A DNA stretch of 64,000 bases from Synechococcus sp. KORDI-100 (GCF_000737535.1 NZ_CP006269.1:186001-250000); one strand, 5' to 3'; positions 8,088 through 17,879 are shown, counted from the stretch's first letter. Numbers and translations: made by a program. The notes: generated by a model not told the origin, from the letters alone.

Positions 8088-9674
8088 ATGTCCCAGCCTT
8101 CTTTCGACGGTTCGCGGCAGCCGGCCATCGTCATCCTGGATTTCGGATCCCAGTACTCCGAGTTGATTGCCAGGCGTGTGCGGGAAACCGAGGTGTTCTC
8201 CGTTGTGATGGGGTACAGCACGTCGGCTGAGGAGCTGCGGGCTCTGGCGCCCAGGGGGCTGATCCTCAGCGGGGGTCCCAGTTCGGTTTATGCCGAAGGG
8301 GCACCTCTCTGTGATCCGGCGATCTGGGAGCTCGGCATTCCTGTGCTCGGGGTCTGTTACGGCATGCAGCTGATGGTTCAGCAGCTGGGCGGGGTGGTGG
8401 AGGCGGCCACAGGCAAGGCCGAATACGGCAAGGCGCCGCTTGAGGTGGATGACCCCACGGATCTGCTCACCAACGTGGATTCCGGCTCCACGATGTGGAT
8501 GAGTCATGGCGACTCGGTGAAGGCTCTGCCCGAGGGCTTTGTGCGGCTGGCTCACACGGCCAACACGCCGGAGGCCGCCGTGGCGCATCTGAAGCGCCGG
8601 TTGTATGGGGTGCAGTTTCACCCGGAGGTGGTGCATTCCATCTGCGGGATGGCTCTGATCCGGAATTTCGTTTATCACATCTGCCGCTGTGACCCGGATT
8701 GGACGACCTCGGCCTTCATTGATGAAGCGGTCGACCAGGTCCGTGAGCAGGTTGGCGACAAGAGAGTTCTGCTGGCTCTCTCCGGTGGTGTTGATTCATC
8801 CACCCTGGCCTTTCTGCTGAAAAAGGCCATCGGTGATCAGCTCACCTGCATGTTCATCGATCAGGGCTTCATGCGCAAAGGGGAGCCCGAATTTCTGATG
8901 GATTTCTTCGATCGGAAATTCAATATCCATGTGGAATACATCAATGCCCGGCAGCGTTTCATTGGCAAGTTGAAGGACATCACCGATCCTGAGCAGAAGC
9001 GCAAGATCATCGGAACCGAATTCATCCGCGTCTTCGAGGAGGAGAGCAAGCGACTGGGTCCGTTCGATTACCTGGCGCAGGGAACGCTGTATCCAGACGT
9101 GATCGAGAGTGCCGGGACCAATGTTGACCCCAAGACCGGTGAACGGGTGGCGGTGAAGATCAAGAGCCACCACAACGTGGGGGGTCTTCCCAAGGACCTT
9201 CAGTTCAAGCTGGTGGAACCGCTGCGCCGATTGTTCAAGGATGAGGTTCGGCGGGTTGGTCGTGCCCTCGGGTTGCCTGAGGAGATTGTGCGTCGCCATC
9301 CCTTCCCGGGGCCAGGTCTTGCGATTCGGATCCTGGGTGAGGTCACCGATGAGAAGCTCAACTGTCTGCGGGATGCCGACCTGATTGTTCGCGAGGAGAT
9401 CCGTGAGGCCGGTCTGTATCACGACATCTGGCAGGCCTTTGCGGTGCTGTTGCCGGTTCGATCCGTCGGTGTGATGGGGGACAAGCGCACCTATGCCTGG
9501 CCGGTGGTGCTGCGCTGCGTCTCCAGTGAAGACGGCATGACAGCGGACTGGTCGCGACTCCCCTGCGACCTGATGGAAACCATCTCCAACCGGATCGTGA
9601 ATGAGGTGAAGGGGGTGAACCGTGTGGTGCTCGACATCACCAGCAAGCCTCCCGGCACGATTGAGTGGGAATAG
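8088..9674 (+). CDS. guaA: GMP synthase (glutamine-hydrolysing)
   Basis: Converts XMP, ATP and glutamine to GMP, the last step of guanine nucleotide synthesis, in the cytosol. 528 residues from ATG 8088. The glutamine amidotransferase domain has the nucleophile C90 (GVCYGMQ) and H178/E180 (FHPE). The ATP-pyrophosphatase domain has the P-loop SGGVDSS at 232-238, and the C-terminal dimerisation domain ends KPPGTIEWE, the normal GuaA ending. It follows cbiD closely and may share its transcript. Confidence 0.98.
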   Translation: MSQPSFDGSRQPAIVILDFGSQYSELIARRVRETEVFSVVMGYSTSAEELRALAPRGLILSGGPSSVYAEGAPLCDPAIWELGIPVLGVCYGMQLMVQQLGGVVEAATGKAEYGKAPLEVDDPTDLLTNVDSGSTMWMSHGDSVKALPEGFVRLAHTANTPEAAVAHLKRRLYGVQFHPEVVHSICGMALIRNFVYHICRCDPDWTTSAFIDEAVDQVREQVGDKRVLLALSGGVDSSTLAFLLKKAIGDQLTCMFIDQGFMRKGEPEFLMDFFDRKFNIHVEYINARQRFIGKLKDITDPEQKRKIIGTEFIRVFEEESKRLGPFDYLAQGTLYPDVIESAGTNVDPKTGERVAVKIKSHHNVGGLPKDLQFKLVEPLRRLFKDEVRRVGRALGLPEEIVRRHPFPGPGLAIRILGEVTDEKLNCLRDADLIVREEIREAGLYHDIWQAFAVLLPVRSVGVMGDKRTYAWPVVLRCVSSEDGMTADWSRLPCDLMETISNRIVNEVKGVNRVVLDITSKPPGTIEWE

Positions 9675-9726
9675 GGCTGGATCCTGTTGTCAGTGGTCGA
9701 TAGCTTGGGCCACAGGCCTGGACTCC

Positions 9727-10338
9727 GTGACGGCGACTCAACAGCAGGATCAACAACTGCAGCGACGCCTGCAGCAGGACAGCATTCAGCTCAGCGGCCG
9801 CACGATCTATCTCAATCCATTCCTGTACTGGCGTCGCTTCGACAGCAACACCGATCGCTGGCTGCGCGAGCCAGGCCAGCTGAGCGAGGACCAGATCGTG
9901 GCCAACCGTTCTCGCTTCTACCCGGAGCTGGACTGGACCCAGCTTGAGGCTGGGCAGGTCGCTGTGAGGGACGGGGCGATCGAGATGTTTCTCAAAAGCC
10001 TTGAGTTGATCAGCACCTTCCACCCCGAGCTGGGCTCCGGCCAGATGCTCGAGGTGGAGCGCAAGATGACGATCACCAAGAAGCGGGCGTTTGAGCGTTG
10101 GGTCGACAAAGCGCTGAAGCGTCGCAGTCGCGACGAAAGCCGCGAACACCGACGGTTCGAGCGGAGTCGCTTCTGGCGTGCCTGGTGGGAATGGATTCGC
10201 ATGGACACCACCCAGAAAGCTGTGGTGCCGATCGTGATGCTGATGGTGCTCTCCGGCGTCTTCGGTTGGTCCATGGCGGCGCGGCAGTCAGCCTGTCCAA
10301 CGCTCTCGCTTCCTTCAGGACAGACTGGGGTCCGTTGA
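9727..10338 (+). CDS. conserved hypothetical protein with C-terminal membrane segment
   Basis: 203 residues from GTG 9727, about 50 bases after guaA. The soluble part includes RTIYLNPFLYWRRFDSN, then a basic Arg/Glu-rich helix (about 110-160) and one strong membrane segment, VVPIVMLMVLSGVFGWSMAA, near the C-terminus. It could be tail-anchored with the bulk of the protein in the cytoplasm. Neighbours downstream are a hypothetical gene and PBP2, so a link to the cell envelope is possible but only by position. No family recognised. Confidence 0.65.
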   Translation: MTATQQQDQQLQRRLQQDSIQLSGRTIYLNPFLYWRRFDSNTDRWLREPGQLSEDQIVANRSRFYPELDWTQLEAGQVAVRDGAIEMFLKSLELISTFHPELGSGQMLEVERKMTITKKRAFERWVDKALKRRSRDESREHRRFERSRFWRAWWEWIRMDTTQKAVVPIVMLMVLSGVFGWSMAARQSACPTLSLPSGQTGVR

Positions 10339-10348
10339 CGCAGGCCCC

Positions 10349-10723
10349 ATGGCCGACAGCTCCAGCGCTGACAATCCTCTCGATCAACTGCGCCTGTCCC
10401 TGATGCAGGACGTGCTCCCCGTCGGCCTCGCCGTGCTGGAACGGGCTCGTCAGGGGGGACCAACGAAGGTGGCGGAAGTGTTCAGTGGTGCGTCGGCTGA
10501 TCCGATTGCCGATCTGCGTGAGGAAGGTGAGCCAGCGGCCCGCACCGTTCGAGAGCAACTGGATCAGGTCAGTCCCGGTCTTGGCAATCCAGTGATGCCC
10601 GTGTCCGTGTCCGTTGAAGAGCCCGTTGCCTCTCCCGACGAGCGATCCGAGTTGATCATCGCCTTGCAGCGGATCGAGGGTCGACTCGAGGAGTTGAGTC
10701 GAAGGCTGCCGGCGGATTCCTGA
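10349..10723 (+). CDS. hypothetical protein upstream of PBP2
   Basis: 124 residues, starting 11 bases after the previous gene and ending just before the PBP2 start, so very likely part of the same operon. Residues 10-35 form a helix (LRLSLMQDVLPVGLAVLERAR), the middle is acidic and Pro/Val-rich, and the end is a helix IIALQRIEGRLEELSRRL with coiled-coil spacing. No signal peptide or membrane segment. The function is unknown; a role beside PBP2 is suggested by position only. Confidence 0.6.
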   Translation: MADSSSADNPLDQLRLSLMQDVLPVGLAVLERARQGGPTKVAEVFSGASADPIADLREEGEPAARTVREQLDQVSPGLGNPVMPVSVSVEEPVASPDERSELIIALQRIEGRLEELSRRLPADS

Positions 10724-10724
10724 G

Positions 10725-12530
10725 ATGTCCATCTCCGGTTCTCAGGGCCGTGCTATCCAGCGGCAGACCGGCCTGCAGCAGCAACCGCTCGTGCTGCTGC
10801 TGGTGATTCTTCTGTTCTGCGGCGCCATGGCCGCGCGGCTGGTCTGGATGCAGCTTCTGGAGCACAACCGCTTCCGCGAGCTCGCTGACGAGAACCGAAT
10901 TCGCCTGGTTCCCCGTTCGCCGATCCGTGGTCGCTTGCTGGACCGCAAGGGGCGGGTTCTCGCTTCCAGCAAGCTGTCCTACACCCTGTATGTCGAACCG
11001 CGTCTGGTCAGCGATCAGGACTGGCCAGCCTTGCGTGATCGTCTGGCATCCCTGCTCAACCTCAAACCTGAGCAACTTGATGCCCGCCGCGGCCGTGGCC
11101 TGGATCGTGACGGCTATCGCATCACCCTGGCGCTCGATCTCAAGCCCGAGCAGGTCCTGCGTTTCCGGGAGCAGTCTGCATCGCTGCAGGGTGCCCAGGT
11201 TGATGTCGACATTCTTCGCTACTACCCCAACGGCACCCTGGCGGCCCATGCCATTGGCTACACCTCGCCGGTCACCGATGAAGAGTTCAAGACCCTGGCT
11301 GAGAAGGGCTACAAGATCCGCGATCGAATCGGACGCATCGGGGTCGAAGCGGCCTACGAGAGTCAACTGCGGGGCCAGTGGGGCGGCCAGATGCTCGAGG
11401 TGAATGCCATGGGAGAGGTGCAGCGAAACCTCGGTGATCGACCATCGGTGGCCGGCAAGGACCTGACACTGACGATCGATCTCGATCTGCAGCGGGTGGC
11501 CGAGCAGGTTCTGGCGGATAAACCGGGCGGGGCGATCGTGGTTCTCGATCCCAGCGACGGCGGCATCCTGGCGCTCGCCAGCAAACCGACGTTCGATCCC
11601 AACTTCTTCTCCAAGCTGATCACCACGCAGAAGGAATACGACGCTCTCTTCAAATCGCCCAAGAAGCCGCTATTCAGCAGGGCGATGAACGCGTACGACC
11701 CAGGCAGCACCTGGAAGCCGGTCACGGCGATGGCGGGCATGGAGTCCGGCAAATTCCCGCCGGAGACGAAGTTGCACACCACGGCCTGCATCACCTACGG
11801 CGGCCATTGTTTCCCGGATCACAACGGTGCCGGTTTCGGGCATATCGGCTATGCCGATGCCCTGCGCTTCTCCAGCAACACGTTCTTCTATCAGGTGGGC
11901 GTTGGGGTGGGATCCATGGAGCTGAAGAAGGCGGCGACCCAGCTCGGCTTCATGCAGAAGACCGGCATTGAGATCGGCTGGGAGGAGAGCATCGGTCTGG
12001 TCGGCGATGAGCAATGGGCGGCCGAAGGCCGCGGCGGCTGGGCAAAGCCCGGATCCATGCCCTGGATTCCCGAGGACATGGCCAGTGCCTCGATCGGACA
12101 ATCCGTCGTTCAGATCACGCCATTGCAGTTGGCACGCTCCTACGCGGTGTTTGCCAACGGCGGCTGGCTGGTGACACCGCACTTCGCCAAGTCAGACAAG
12201 GACTGGCGATTGCCGCCTTACAAAACCAAGGTCTCCATCAAGCCATCCACCTTGCAGACCATTCGAGAGGGTCTGCGCAAAGTCGTCTCCAGCGGGACGG
12301 GTGCAGGACTCAACGGCCCTGGAATTCCGCCTGCTGCCGGGAAGACCGGCACCGCTGAGGACAGCACGGGTGGACCGGATCATGCCTGGTTCGGTTGTTA
12401 TGCCCCCTATCCCAACGGGGAGATCGTGGTGGTCGCTTTCGCCCAGAACACTCCGGGTGGAGGGTCCGTTCATGCGCTTCCGATGGCGAAAAAAGTTCTG
12501 GCGGAGTGGGAGAAGGGCCGCAGGCGCTGA
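10725..12530 (+). CDS. mrdA: penicillin-binding protein 2, peptidoglycan transpeptidase
   Basis: 601 residues. A membrane anchor lies at about 21-42 (PLVLLLVILLFCGAMAARL), then the non-penicillin-binding dimerisation domain, including RSPIRGRLLDRKGRVLA, then the transpeptidase. Active-site motifs are STWK (S328, K331), SSN (about 378) and KTGT (about 548). It cross-links peptidoglycan during lateral growth or shape control, acting in the periplasm. Length and motif order are those of PBP2 rather than PBP3. It converges on sqdX, and a perfect 11-bp inverted repeat starts at its stop codon. Confidence 0.95.
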   Translation: MSISGSQGRAIQRQTGLQQQPLVLLLVILLFCGAMAARLVWMQLLEHNRFRELADENRIRLVPRSPIRGRLLDRKGRVLASSKLSYTLYVEPRLVSDQDWPALRDRLASLLNLKPEQLDARRGRGLDRDGYRITLALDLKPEQVLRFREQSASLQGAQVDVDILRYYPNGTLAAHAIGYTSPVTDEEFKTLAEKGYKIRDRIGRIGVEAAYESQLRGQWGGQMLEVNAMGEVQRNLGDRPSVAGKDLTLTIDLDLQRVAEQVLADKPGGAIVVLDPSDGGILALASKPTFDPNFFSKLITTQKEYDALFKSPKKPLFSRAMNAYDPGSTWKPVTAMAGMESGKFPPETKLHTTACITYGGHCFPDHNGAGFGHIGYADALRFSSNTFFYQVGVGVGSMELKKAATQLGFMQKTGIEIGWEESIGLVGDEQWAAEGRGGWAKPGSMPWIPEDMASASIGQSVVQITPLQLARSYAVFANGGWLVTPHFAKSDKDWRLPPYKTKVSIKPSTLQTIREGLRKVVSSGTGAGLNGPGIPPAAGKTGTAEDSTGGPDHAWFGCYAPYPNGEIVVVAFAQNTPGGGSVHALPMAKKVLAEWEKGRRR

Positions 12531-12581
12531 GCTTCAGGCCGCGATGTTCAGGCTGTGGCGTTCAGGCTGTGGCCTGAAGCT
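12530..12581. terminator. inverted repeat between convergent mrdA and sqdX, possible bidirectional terminator
   Basis: AGCTTCAGGCC (12530-12540) and GGCCTGAAGCT (12571-12581) are perfect 11-bp complements enclosing 30 bases. The left arm begins at the mrdA stop codon and the right arm lies in the last codons of sqdX. There is no T-run, so a standard intrinsic terminator is not proven. Confidence 0.45.
12546..12573. repeat. 14-bp direct tandem repeat at the sqdX stop codon
   Basis: GTTCAGGCTGTGGC occurs twice in a row (12546-12559 and 12560-12573). The second copy holds the sqdX stop codon (minus strand); the first lies just downstream. It fills most of the loop of the inverted repeat. Confidence 0.8.
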
Positions 12582-13707
12582 GTCGTCCGAGAACCTCGCG
12601 GTAATACCCACGCAGTTGTTCGGTCGCTCCGGCCCAGCCCCAGCGTTCGGCTTCCGTGCGGGCAGCCTTGCGCAACCCCTGGCGCTCCAGGTCATTGCCA
12701 AGCAGTTTGCGCGTTGCCGAAATCAGGCTGGCAGCTCCGCCATCAGCGCCGTCAGGCTCATACAGGCAGCCGTTGACCCCATCCGTGATGATGTCCGGAA
12801 TCCCGCCGCGGTTGGCCCCGACGACAGGGCATCCTGCCGCCATCGCTTCCAGCAGCACCAGGCCGAGGGTTTCTGTGCTGGAGGGGAACAGAAACGCATC
12901 ACCGCTGGCGTAGGCCCCCGCCAGTTCTTCGCCAGCTAGGTAACCCACGAAGGTTGTGGCCGTGCCTCCGAAATGGCGTTCCAGTTGCTGGCGATGGGGG
13001 CCATCACCCACGAGGGCAAAACGGGCATCCGGGAGTGCCTCCAGCACGGGGCGAATGCGCTCGATCTGTTTTTCCGCAGAGAGTCTGCCCACATACAGCA
13101 GAAGGGCACCACGATCGTCGTGTTGACCGAGGAGCCGTCGCCTCATCTCGTCGCCGCGCAGTTCGGGCCTGAACAGATCGGTGTCGACGCCGCGCTGCCA
13201 CAGGGCGGTGTGCTGAATCCCTTTCTCGCTCAGCTCCTGAACCATGGCCGTTGAGGTGCAGAGGTTCAGGACGGCCTGGTTGTGCGCTGCCTTGAGCAGC
13301 TCCCAGAGCAGGGGTTCCAGCATGCCCACCCCGTAGTGCTCCAGATATTTGGGCAGATGGGTGTGGTAGCTCGCTACCAGAGGAATGGTCTTGGTTTTGG
13401 CCAGCCAGATGCCACCCAGGCCGAGCACGGCGGGGTTGACCACATGGATCAGATCTGGCTGGAAGTCGTCAATGGCCTCAGAAACCGCAGGCCTGGGCAG
13501 GGCCAGCTTCAGTTCGGGGTAGAGCGGAAGCGGCATGGCTGGCACGCCGATCACCCGGGCGCCCATGTAGCTGCTCGGAGCGCCTTCCGGACAGAACACA
13601 ACCACCTCATCCCCTGCATCCACAAGGTGTTTCACGGTCTTCGTCAGACGCGTGACGATGCCATCCACCTTGGGAAGGAAGGTTTCAGTGAAGAAGGCGA
13701 TTTTCAC
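12562..13707 (-). CDS. sqdX: sulfoquinovosyldiacylglycerol synthase (sulfolipid glycosyltransferase)
   Basis: A GT4-family, GT-B fold glycosyltransferase of 381 residues that transfers sulfoquinovose from UDP-sulfoquinovose to diacylglycerol to make SQDG, a thylakoid lipid. It begins MKIAFFTETFLPKVDG; the nucleotide-sugar site has FPSSTETLGLVLLEAMAAGCPVV with the EX7E motif at about 270-280, and LLYVGRLSAEKQ precedes it. It lies 10 bases after sqdB on the same strand, the usual sqdB-sqdX pair, which secures the substrate call. Confidence 0.95.
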   Translation of the reverse strand: MKIAFFTETFLPKVDGIVTRLTKTVKHLVDAGDEVVVFCPEGAPSSYMGARVIGVPAMPLPLYPELKLALPRPAVSEAIDDFQPDLIHVVNPAVLGLGGIWLAKTKTIPLVASYHTHLPKYLEHYGVGMLEPLLWELLKAAHNQAVLNLCTSTAMVQELSEKGIQHTALWQRGVDTDLFRPELRGDEMRRRLLGQHDDRGALLLYVGRLSAEKQIERIRPVLEALPDARFALVGDGPHRQQLERHFGGTATTFVGYLAGEELAGAYASGDAFLFPSSTETLGLVLLEAMAAGCPVVGANRGGIPDIITDGVNGCLYEPDGADGGAASLISATRKLLGNDLERQGLRKAARTEAERWGWAGATEQLRGYYREVLGRQLQATA

Positions 13708-13717
13708 AGACGCAGGC

Positions 13718-14914
13718 TCAGGCGGCGCTGCCGATGGCTTGGGCCTGGGTTTTGGTCCAGGCGGAGGTGCAGAGGATGCGGTTGCGATCGCAGCGGTCGG
13801 CGTAGCGGGTGGCGATGTCCACCACTTCCTTCAGCAGGCCGTTATCCAGCGTGGTGGGGTTGAGACCCAGTTCGATGAAGCAGCGATTGTCCACGATCAG
13901 ATCGTTTTCCACGGCTTCATTGCGTGGATTCGGCAGGTTGTTCACCTGAGCACCGGTCAGGGCGGCCACCTTCTTGGCCAGCTCACCAACCTGATGGCTT
14001 TCGGTCATCTGGTTGAAGATCTTGACCCTTTCGCCGGGCTCAGGCGGGTTATCCAGGGCCAGCTGCACGCAACGCACCGAGTCGCGGATGTGAATGAATG
14101 CCCGCGTCTGGCCGCCGGTGCCATGCACGGTGAGGGGGTAGCCGATGGCGGCCTGCATCAGGAACCGATTCAGCACCGTGCCGTAGTCGCCGTCGTAATC
14201 AAAGCGATTGGTCAGGCGGGCATCGCGATCGGTGGCTTCCGTGTTGGTGCCCCAGACGATGCCCTGGTGCAGGTCGGTGATGCGGACCTTGTCGTTTTTG
14301 TTGTAGTAGAGGAAGAGCAGCTGGTCCAGCGTCTTGGTCATGTGATAGACGCTGCCAGGGCTTGCCGGGTGAAGGATCTCCTCCTCAAAGCGACTGCCAT
14401 CGGGCTGGGGCACTTCCACCTTGAGATAGCCCTCGGGGATGGTGGCGCCGCGGTGGGAGCCGTAGCCGTAGACCCCCATCGTGCCCAGGTGCACCACGTG
14501 AATATCCAGGCCGCTTTCAACGATGGCGGCCAGCAGATTGTGGGTGCCGTTGACGTTGTTATCGACGGTGTAGCGCTTGGTGGCGCTGCTCTTCATTGAA
14601 TAGGGAGCGGCGCGCTGTTCAGCGAAGTGCACCACCGAGTCGGGTTGTTCATCCAGCAGCAGATCCAGCAGCCGCTGGAACTCGTGCGCGATGTCCATGT
14701 GGACGAAACGCATCGGCTTGCCGCCGATCTCACGCCAGGCCTTGAGGCGTTCACCGATGCTGGTGATCGGTGTGAGGGATTCAACCTCGAGATCAATGTC
14801 GATCTTGCGACGGCTGAGGTTGTCGACGATCAACACCTCGTGGCCCTGATCAGCCAGGTTCACCGCACAGGGCCAGCCGCAGAAGCCGTCACCGCCGAGA
14901 ACGAGAACTTTCAC
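13718..14914 (-). CDS. sqdB: UDP-sulfoquinovose synthase
   Basis: Makes UDP-sulfoquinovose from UDP-glucose and sulfite. An extended SDR of 398 residues: the NAD motif GGDGFCGWP at 8-16, the characteristic NLSRRKIDIDLEVESLTPI substrate segment, and MGVYGYGSH with the catalytic Tyr. Length and the extended N-terminal motif match plant and cyanobacterial SqdB. It is the first gene of the sqdB-sqdX operon. Upstream, a small hairpin TGAGC-AAAAC-GCTCA (14933-14947) separates it from the Psb34-like gene on the same strand. Confidence 0.97.
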   Translation of the reverse strand: MKVLVLGGDGFCGWPCAVNLADQGHEVLIVDNLSRRKIDIDLEVESLTPITSIGERLKAWREIGGKPMRFVHMDIAHEFQRLLDLLLDEQPDSVVHFAEQRAAPYSMKSSATKRYTVDNNVNGTHNLLAAIVESGLDIHVVHLGTMGVYGYGSHRGATIPEGYLKVEVPQPDGSRFEEEILHPASPGSVYHMTKTLDQLLFLYYNKNDKVRITDLHQGIVWGTNTEATDRDARLTNRFDYDGDYGTVLNRFLMQAAIGYPLTVHGTGGQTRAFIHIRDSVRCVQLALDNPPEPGERVKIFNQMTESHQVGELAKKVAALTGAQVNNLPNPRNEAVENDLIVDNRCFIELGLNPTTLDNGLLKEVVDIATRYADRCDRNRILCTSAWTKTQAQAIGSAA

Positions 14915-14973
14915 CCCAGACTCCTGCAGGAATGAGCAAAACGCTCAGTTGAGGCAAGCTACTACAGGGATTT

Positions 14974-15147
14974 TCAGCTGATTGCCACACTGACCCCGAC
15001 AAGGGCCATCACCAGCACCGCACCACCAACCATCATCAGCAGGGAGCTCTGTCCCCGCTGACGTGAGGTCTCAGCATCCATCACTTCCATGCGGGGTTCC
15101 TTGGCAAAAGCGTTCAGCCGTCCGCCGTCTTCTGTGGTGACCTGCAT
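14974..15147 (-). CDS. psb34: Psb34-like (ssl1498 family) small thylakoid protein
   Basis: 57 residues from ATG 15147 to TGA 14974. The N-terminal MQVTTEDGGRLNAFAKEP is the mark of the ssl1498/Psb34 family, which is related to high-light-inducible proteins and binds photosystem II assembly intermediates at CP47. One membrane segment (LLMMVGGAVLVMALVGVSVA) ends the protein. The match rests on my memory of the cyanobacterial family. The sulfolipid genes downstream also serve thylakoids, so the neighbourhood fits. Confidence 0.75.
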   Translation of the reverse strand: MQVTTEDGGRLNAFAKEPRMEVMDAETSRQRGQSSLLMMVGGAVLVMALVGVSVAIS

Positions 15148-15253
15148 GTTTGAACTGCGAATGCCCGGACCTTATGAGTTCAAATGCCTACTGACTGATG
15201 AAACGCCGCCAGATTCATCTGACGTCATCTCTCTTTACCTGTCGCAACCTTCC

Positions 15254-16063
15254 TCAGGTCACCAAGCCGGTGCTGGGTGAACTTGCCGAAGCTTCCTCGC
15301 GTCGAGGCAGTCGTCCAGCGCAGTACGCCAGGCGTCCAGCTTTGACGGCCTGTCCCATGGCTTCGGCCATCGCCGCGGGAGATCCGGCCAGGGCGATCGC
15401 ACTGTTCACCAGAACGGCATCTGCCCCCAGCTCAAGGGCCTCTGCCGCTTCGCTGGGGACGCCGATTCCGGCATCCACCACCACAGGGACGCTGGCGTTT
15501 TCAACGATCAGCCGGATGTTGGCCGCATTGTTCAAGCCCTGACCGGAGCCGATCGGAGAACCAAGAGGCATCACGGTGGCGCAGCCTGCCTCCTCCAACC
15601 GCTTGGCCAGCAGCGGATCGGCATTGATGTATGGCAGAACGGCGAATCCCTCGTCCACCAGTCGTTCGGCTGCTTCAAGGGTGCCGATCGGATCCGGCAG
15701 CAGGTGCCGACTGTCAGGGATCACCTCGAGTTTCACAAAGTTGTTGTCCTCCTGCCCGGCCAGCTTTGCCAGTTCCCGCCCCAGCCTGGCCACGCGAACG
15801 GCTTCGTCGGCATCGCTGCATCCAGCGGTGTTGGGAAGCATCCAGATGCGCGACCAGTCGATAGCATCCATCAGGCCGGCATGGCCGGCGGCAACGGCTT
15901 GAACGCGGCGGACGGCCACCGTCACCATCTCGCAACCGGAGCGTTCGATGCTGGCTTGCATCGTGGCCAGATCGGCATATTTGCCTGTTCCTGTGAAGAG
16001 ACGACTGCTGAACTGTCGTCCGGCGATGGTTAGGGAATCGAGGGCGTTCAACGTCGAAACCAT
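15254..16063 (-). CDS. thiG: thiazole synthase
   Basis: Builds the thiazole phosphate half of thiamine from deoxyxylulose phosphate, dehydroglycine and ThiS-thiocarboxylate. 269 residues. [19 protein letters not shown] opens the barrel, the Schiff-base lysine is in [10 protein letters not shown], and [19 protein letters not shown] plus [13 protein letters not shown] are family marks with the phosphate-binding site. The C-terminal tail after [10 protein letters not shown] is slightly long and low in complexity. No other thi gene is next to it. Confidence 0.96.
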   Translation of the reverse strand: MVSTLNALDSLTIAGRQFSSRLFTGTGKYADLATMQASIERSGCEMVTVAVRRVQAVAAGHAGLMDAIDWSRIWMLPNTAGCSDADEAVRVARLGRELAKLAGQEDNNFVKLEVIPDSRHLLPDPIGTLEAAERLVDEGFAVLPYINADPLLAKRLEEAGCATVMPLGSPIGSGQGLNNAANIRLIVENASVPVVVDAGIGVPSEAAEALELGADAVLVNSAIALAGSPAAMAEAMGQAVKAGRLAYCAGRLPRREEASASSPSTGLVT

Positions 16064-16202
16064 GACGCGTGTTGAGGTTGAGAGAACGGCATGGCAGTGC
16101 CGATACGGATGAGCAAAACGCCCTACCGTGCAGCCACATCATGTGTGCTCAATGCCTTTCCTGCTTGCCATGGATCTACCGATCGGCAGCCAGGTGCCAT
16201 TC

Positions 16203-16694
16203 ATGAGCAATCCTCAACTGCCACTTGATCCGATTGAGCTGGCGGTGCCGACGGAAGTTGATGACGGGAACGTCGAAAGCTTCGATCCGGTCAAACGTGC
16301 GGTTCTTCTCGCTGACACCCTTCCGCGTCTTTGGTGTGGAACCTACCGGCCCTTTGACGGCAACCCGGAAGTCGACGTGAAGCTGACGCTCACCTCACTC
16401 ACACCGATGGGGCAGATGGTGAACCTTCGCGGTTCCATGGATCTCGGCGATGTCGCAACCCCGGTTCAGGGCAATCTCCATGCAAAGTCCGATCAACTGG
16501 ATCTGATTCCCCTTGCGAGTCCTTTGATCGCAGGAGCAGAGCCTGGTGGGGTCTTTCTTGGCCTCCAGGCTTTCAGTCCCTCCGCCTGGGAATCCCCCCG
16601 TTTGATCAACACCAATGATCCAGGTGGTGGCATCGGCGGACGTCTGGCATTGTCCAGCGAATGTGCTCAACCGCCTCTCCAGCCACTGTGGTGA
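16203..16694 (+). CDS. conserved hypothetical protein
   Basis: 163 residues from ATG 16203, preceded by CCAGGTG as a weak ribosome site; in-frame starts at 16128, 16152 and 16170 are also possible. The protein is rich in beta strands (VDVKLTLTSLTPMGQMVNLRG, then DVATPVQGNLHAKSDQLDL), with few charges and no membrane segment. The look is that of a small beta-barrel or sandwich domain seen in picocyanobacterial hypotheticals. It converges on the Ycf37-like gene 18 bases away. No function assigned. Confidence 0.65.
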   Translation: MSNPQLPLDPIELAVPTEVDDGNVESFDPVKRAVLLADTLPRLWCGTYRPFDGNPEVDVKLTLTSLTPMGQMVNLRGSMDLGDVATPVQGNLHAKSDQLDLIPLASPLIAGAEPGGVFLGLQAFSPSAWESPRLINTNDPGGGIGGRLALSSECAQPPLQPLW

Positions 16695-16711
16695 GCTGAC
16701 GTCGGCTGGTC

Positions 16712-17230
16712 TCAGCCGATCCGTTTCTGGAGTTTTTTCAGACGCTTGCTGGCTGTGTTGTTGCCGGGTTCAATTTCGAGTGTCCGTTCATAGACGGCCA
16801 TCGCTTCTTCGGTTTGCAGCAGCTTTTCCTGGGCAAACCCGAGGTTGTTCAGAGCAACGGGATAATCAGCTTTGGCCTTCAGCGCCAGTTTGTAATGCTT
16901 GACGGCGCTTTCGTAGTTCTTCTGGGCAGCCAATGAAAAGCCCAACGCATTTTCAATCAGGGCGCGTGCCTCGTCCGGTTCGCCTGAAAGCCGCTTGGCG
17001 GCCTGTTTCAACGTGGTGGTTGCCTGGGGATAAAGCCGTTTGCGCAGCTGGACAGAGGCCAGCTCGTACAAATCAGAGGCCTGACGGGATGCTGACGCAC
17101 CGGATTGCTCCAGCTCGATCAGCTTGATTTCGTCACGGCGAACCCTGAGGAGCTGACGACCCACCACGACGGCCACGATGGCCAGCAGGCCAACCAGGCC
17201 CAGAAGGTAGGTCTGGGGCAGCAGGTTCAC
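16712..17230 (-). CDS. membrane-anchored TPR protein, Ycf37-like
   Basis: 172 residues. An N-terminal membrane segment (LLGLVGLLAIVAVVVG) is followed by a basic linker and about three tetratricopeptide repeats (for example YPVALNNLGFAQEKLLQTEEAMAVYERTLEIEP, read in two parts). Size, single anchor and TPR count match Ycf37, a factor in photosystem I assembly or stability. That identity is a best fit, not proven. It lies 9 bases downstream of rplT on the same strand, so it may share the rpmI-rplT transcript. Confidence 0.65.
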   Translation of the reverse strand: MNLLPQTYLLGLVGLLAIVAVVVGRQLLRVRRDEIKLIELEQSGASASRQASDLYELASVQLRKRLYPQATTTLKQAAKRLSGEPDEARALIENALGFSLAAQKNYESAVKHYKLALKAKADYPVALNNLGFAQEKLLQTEEAMAVYERTLEIEPGNNTASKRLKKLQKRIG

Positions 17231-17239
17231 GGGGAATGA

Positions 17240-17587
17240 TCAGGCCTTGGCGGCACTCACCACATTGGTGAAGCTGCTTGGATCGACGACGGCGAGTTGG
17301 GCCAGCATTTTGCGGTTGAGCCGAACATCGGCCTTTTTCAGGCCACCCATCAGCCGGCTGTAGCTGACGCCGTTGATCCGTGCTGCGGCATTGATGCGGG
17401 CAATCCACAAGCGGCGGAAATCCCGCTTGCGCCGGCGGCGGTCGCGGTAGGCGTTGCACAACGCCTTCATGACCCGTTGGTTGGCTGTGCGGAACAGCGT
17501 TCCATTGCTTCCACGGAAGCCACGGGCCAGCTTCAGGATTTTGTTACGACGCTTACGGGCGACGTTGCCTCTCTTGACGCGGGCCAT
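17240..17587 (-). CDS. rplT: 50S ribosomal protein L20
   Basis: 115 residues, very basic, starting [19 protein letters not shown] and containing [18 protein letters not shown], both signature segments of L20, which binds 23S rRNA early in 50S assembly. It follows rpmI with a 38-base gap. No infC gene is seen nearby, unlike in many bacteria. Confidence 0.98.
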   Translation of the reverse strand: MARVKRGNVARKRRNKILKLARGFRGSNGTLFRTANQRVMKALCNAYRDRRRRKRDFRRLWIARINAAARINGVSYSRLMGGLKKADVRLNRKMLAQLAVVDPSSFTNVVSAAKA

Positions 17588-17625
17588 GACGTTGGAAGGA
17601 TTTGATCAGGAAATGAACGGAACAA

Positions 17626-17823
17626 TCAGGCGTAAGGGAGCATCCGGATGACGCGCAGTTCGTCCGTTTCATGCACCACTGCCTTGGTTGCCAGGTGACG
17701 CTTCTGCTTTGGGGTCTTGTGATCCAGCAGGTGATTGCGGAAGGCGCGCCGACGCATGAACTTGCCAGTGCCGGTTGCTTTGAACCGCTTGGCGGCAGCT
17801 TTGCGGGTCTTCAGCTTGGGCAT
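17626..17823 (-). CDS. rpmI: 50S ribosomal protein L35
   Basis: 65 residues from ATG 17823. [20 protein letters not shown] and [12 protein letters not shown] are the L35 signature. It is the first gene of the rpmI-rplT unit and diverges from the SpoIID-like gene, 56 bases away, so that short gap must hold promoters for both. Confidence 0.98.
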   Translation of the reverse strand: MPKLKTRKAAAKRFKATGTGKFMRRRAFRNHLLDHKTPKQKRHLATKAVVHETDELRVIRMLPYA

Positions 17824-17879
17824 TGCGACTGCTCTGTCGGGCACAAACGACAACAATACGATGCAGCGCGACTGTTTCG

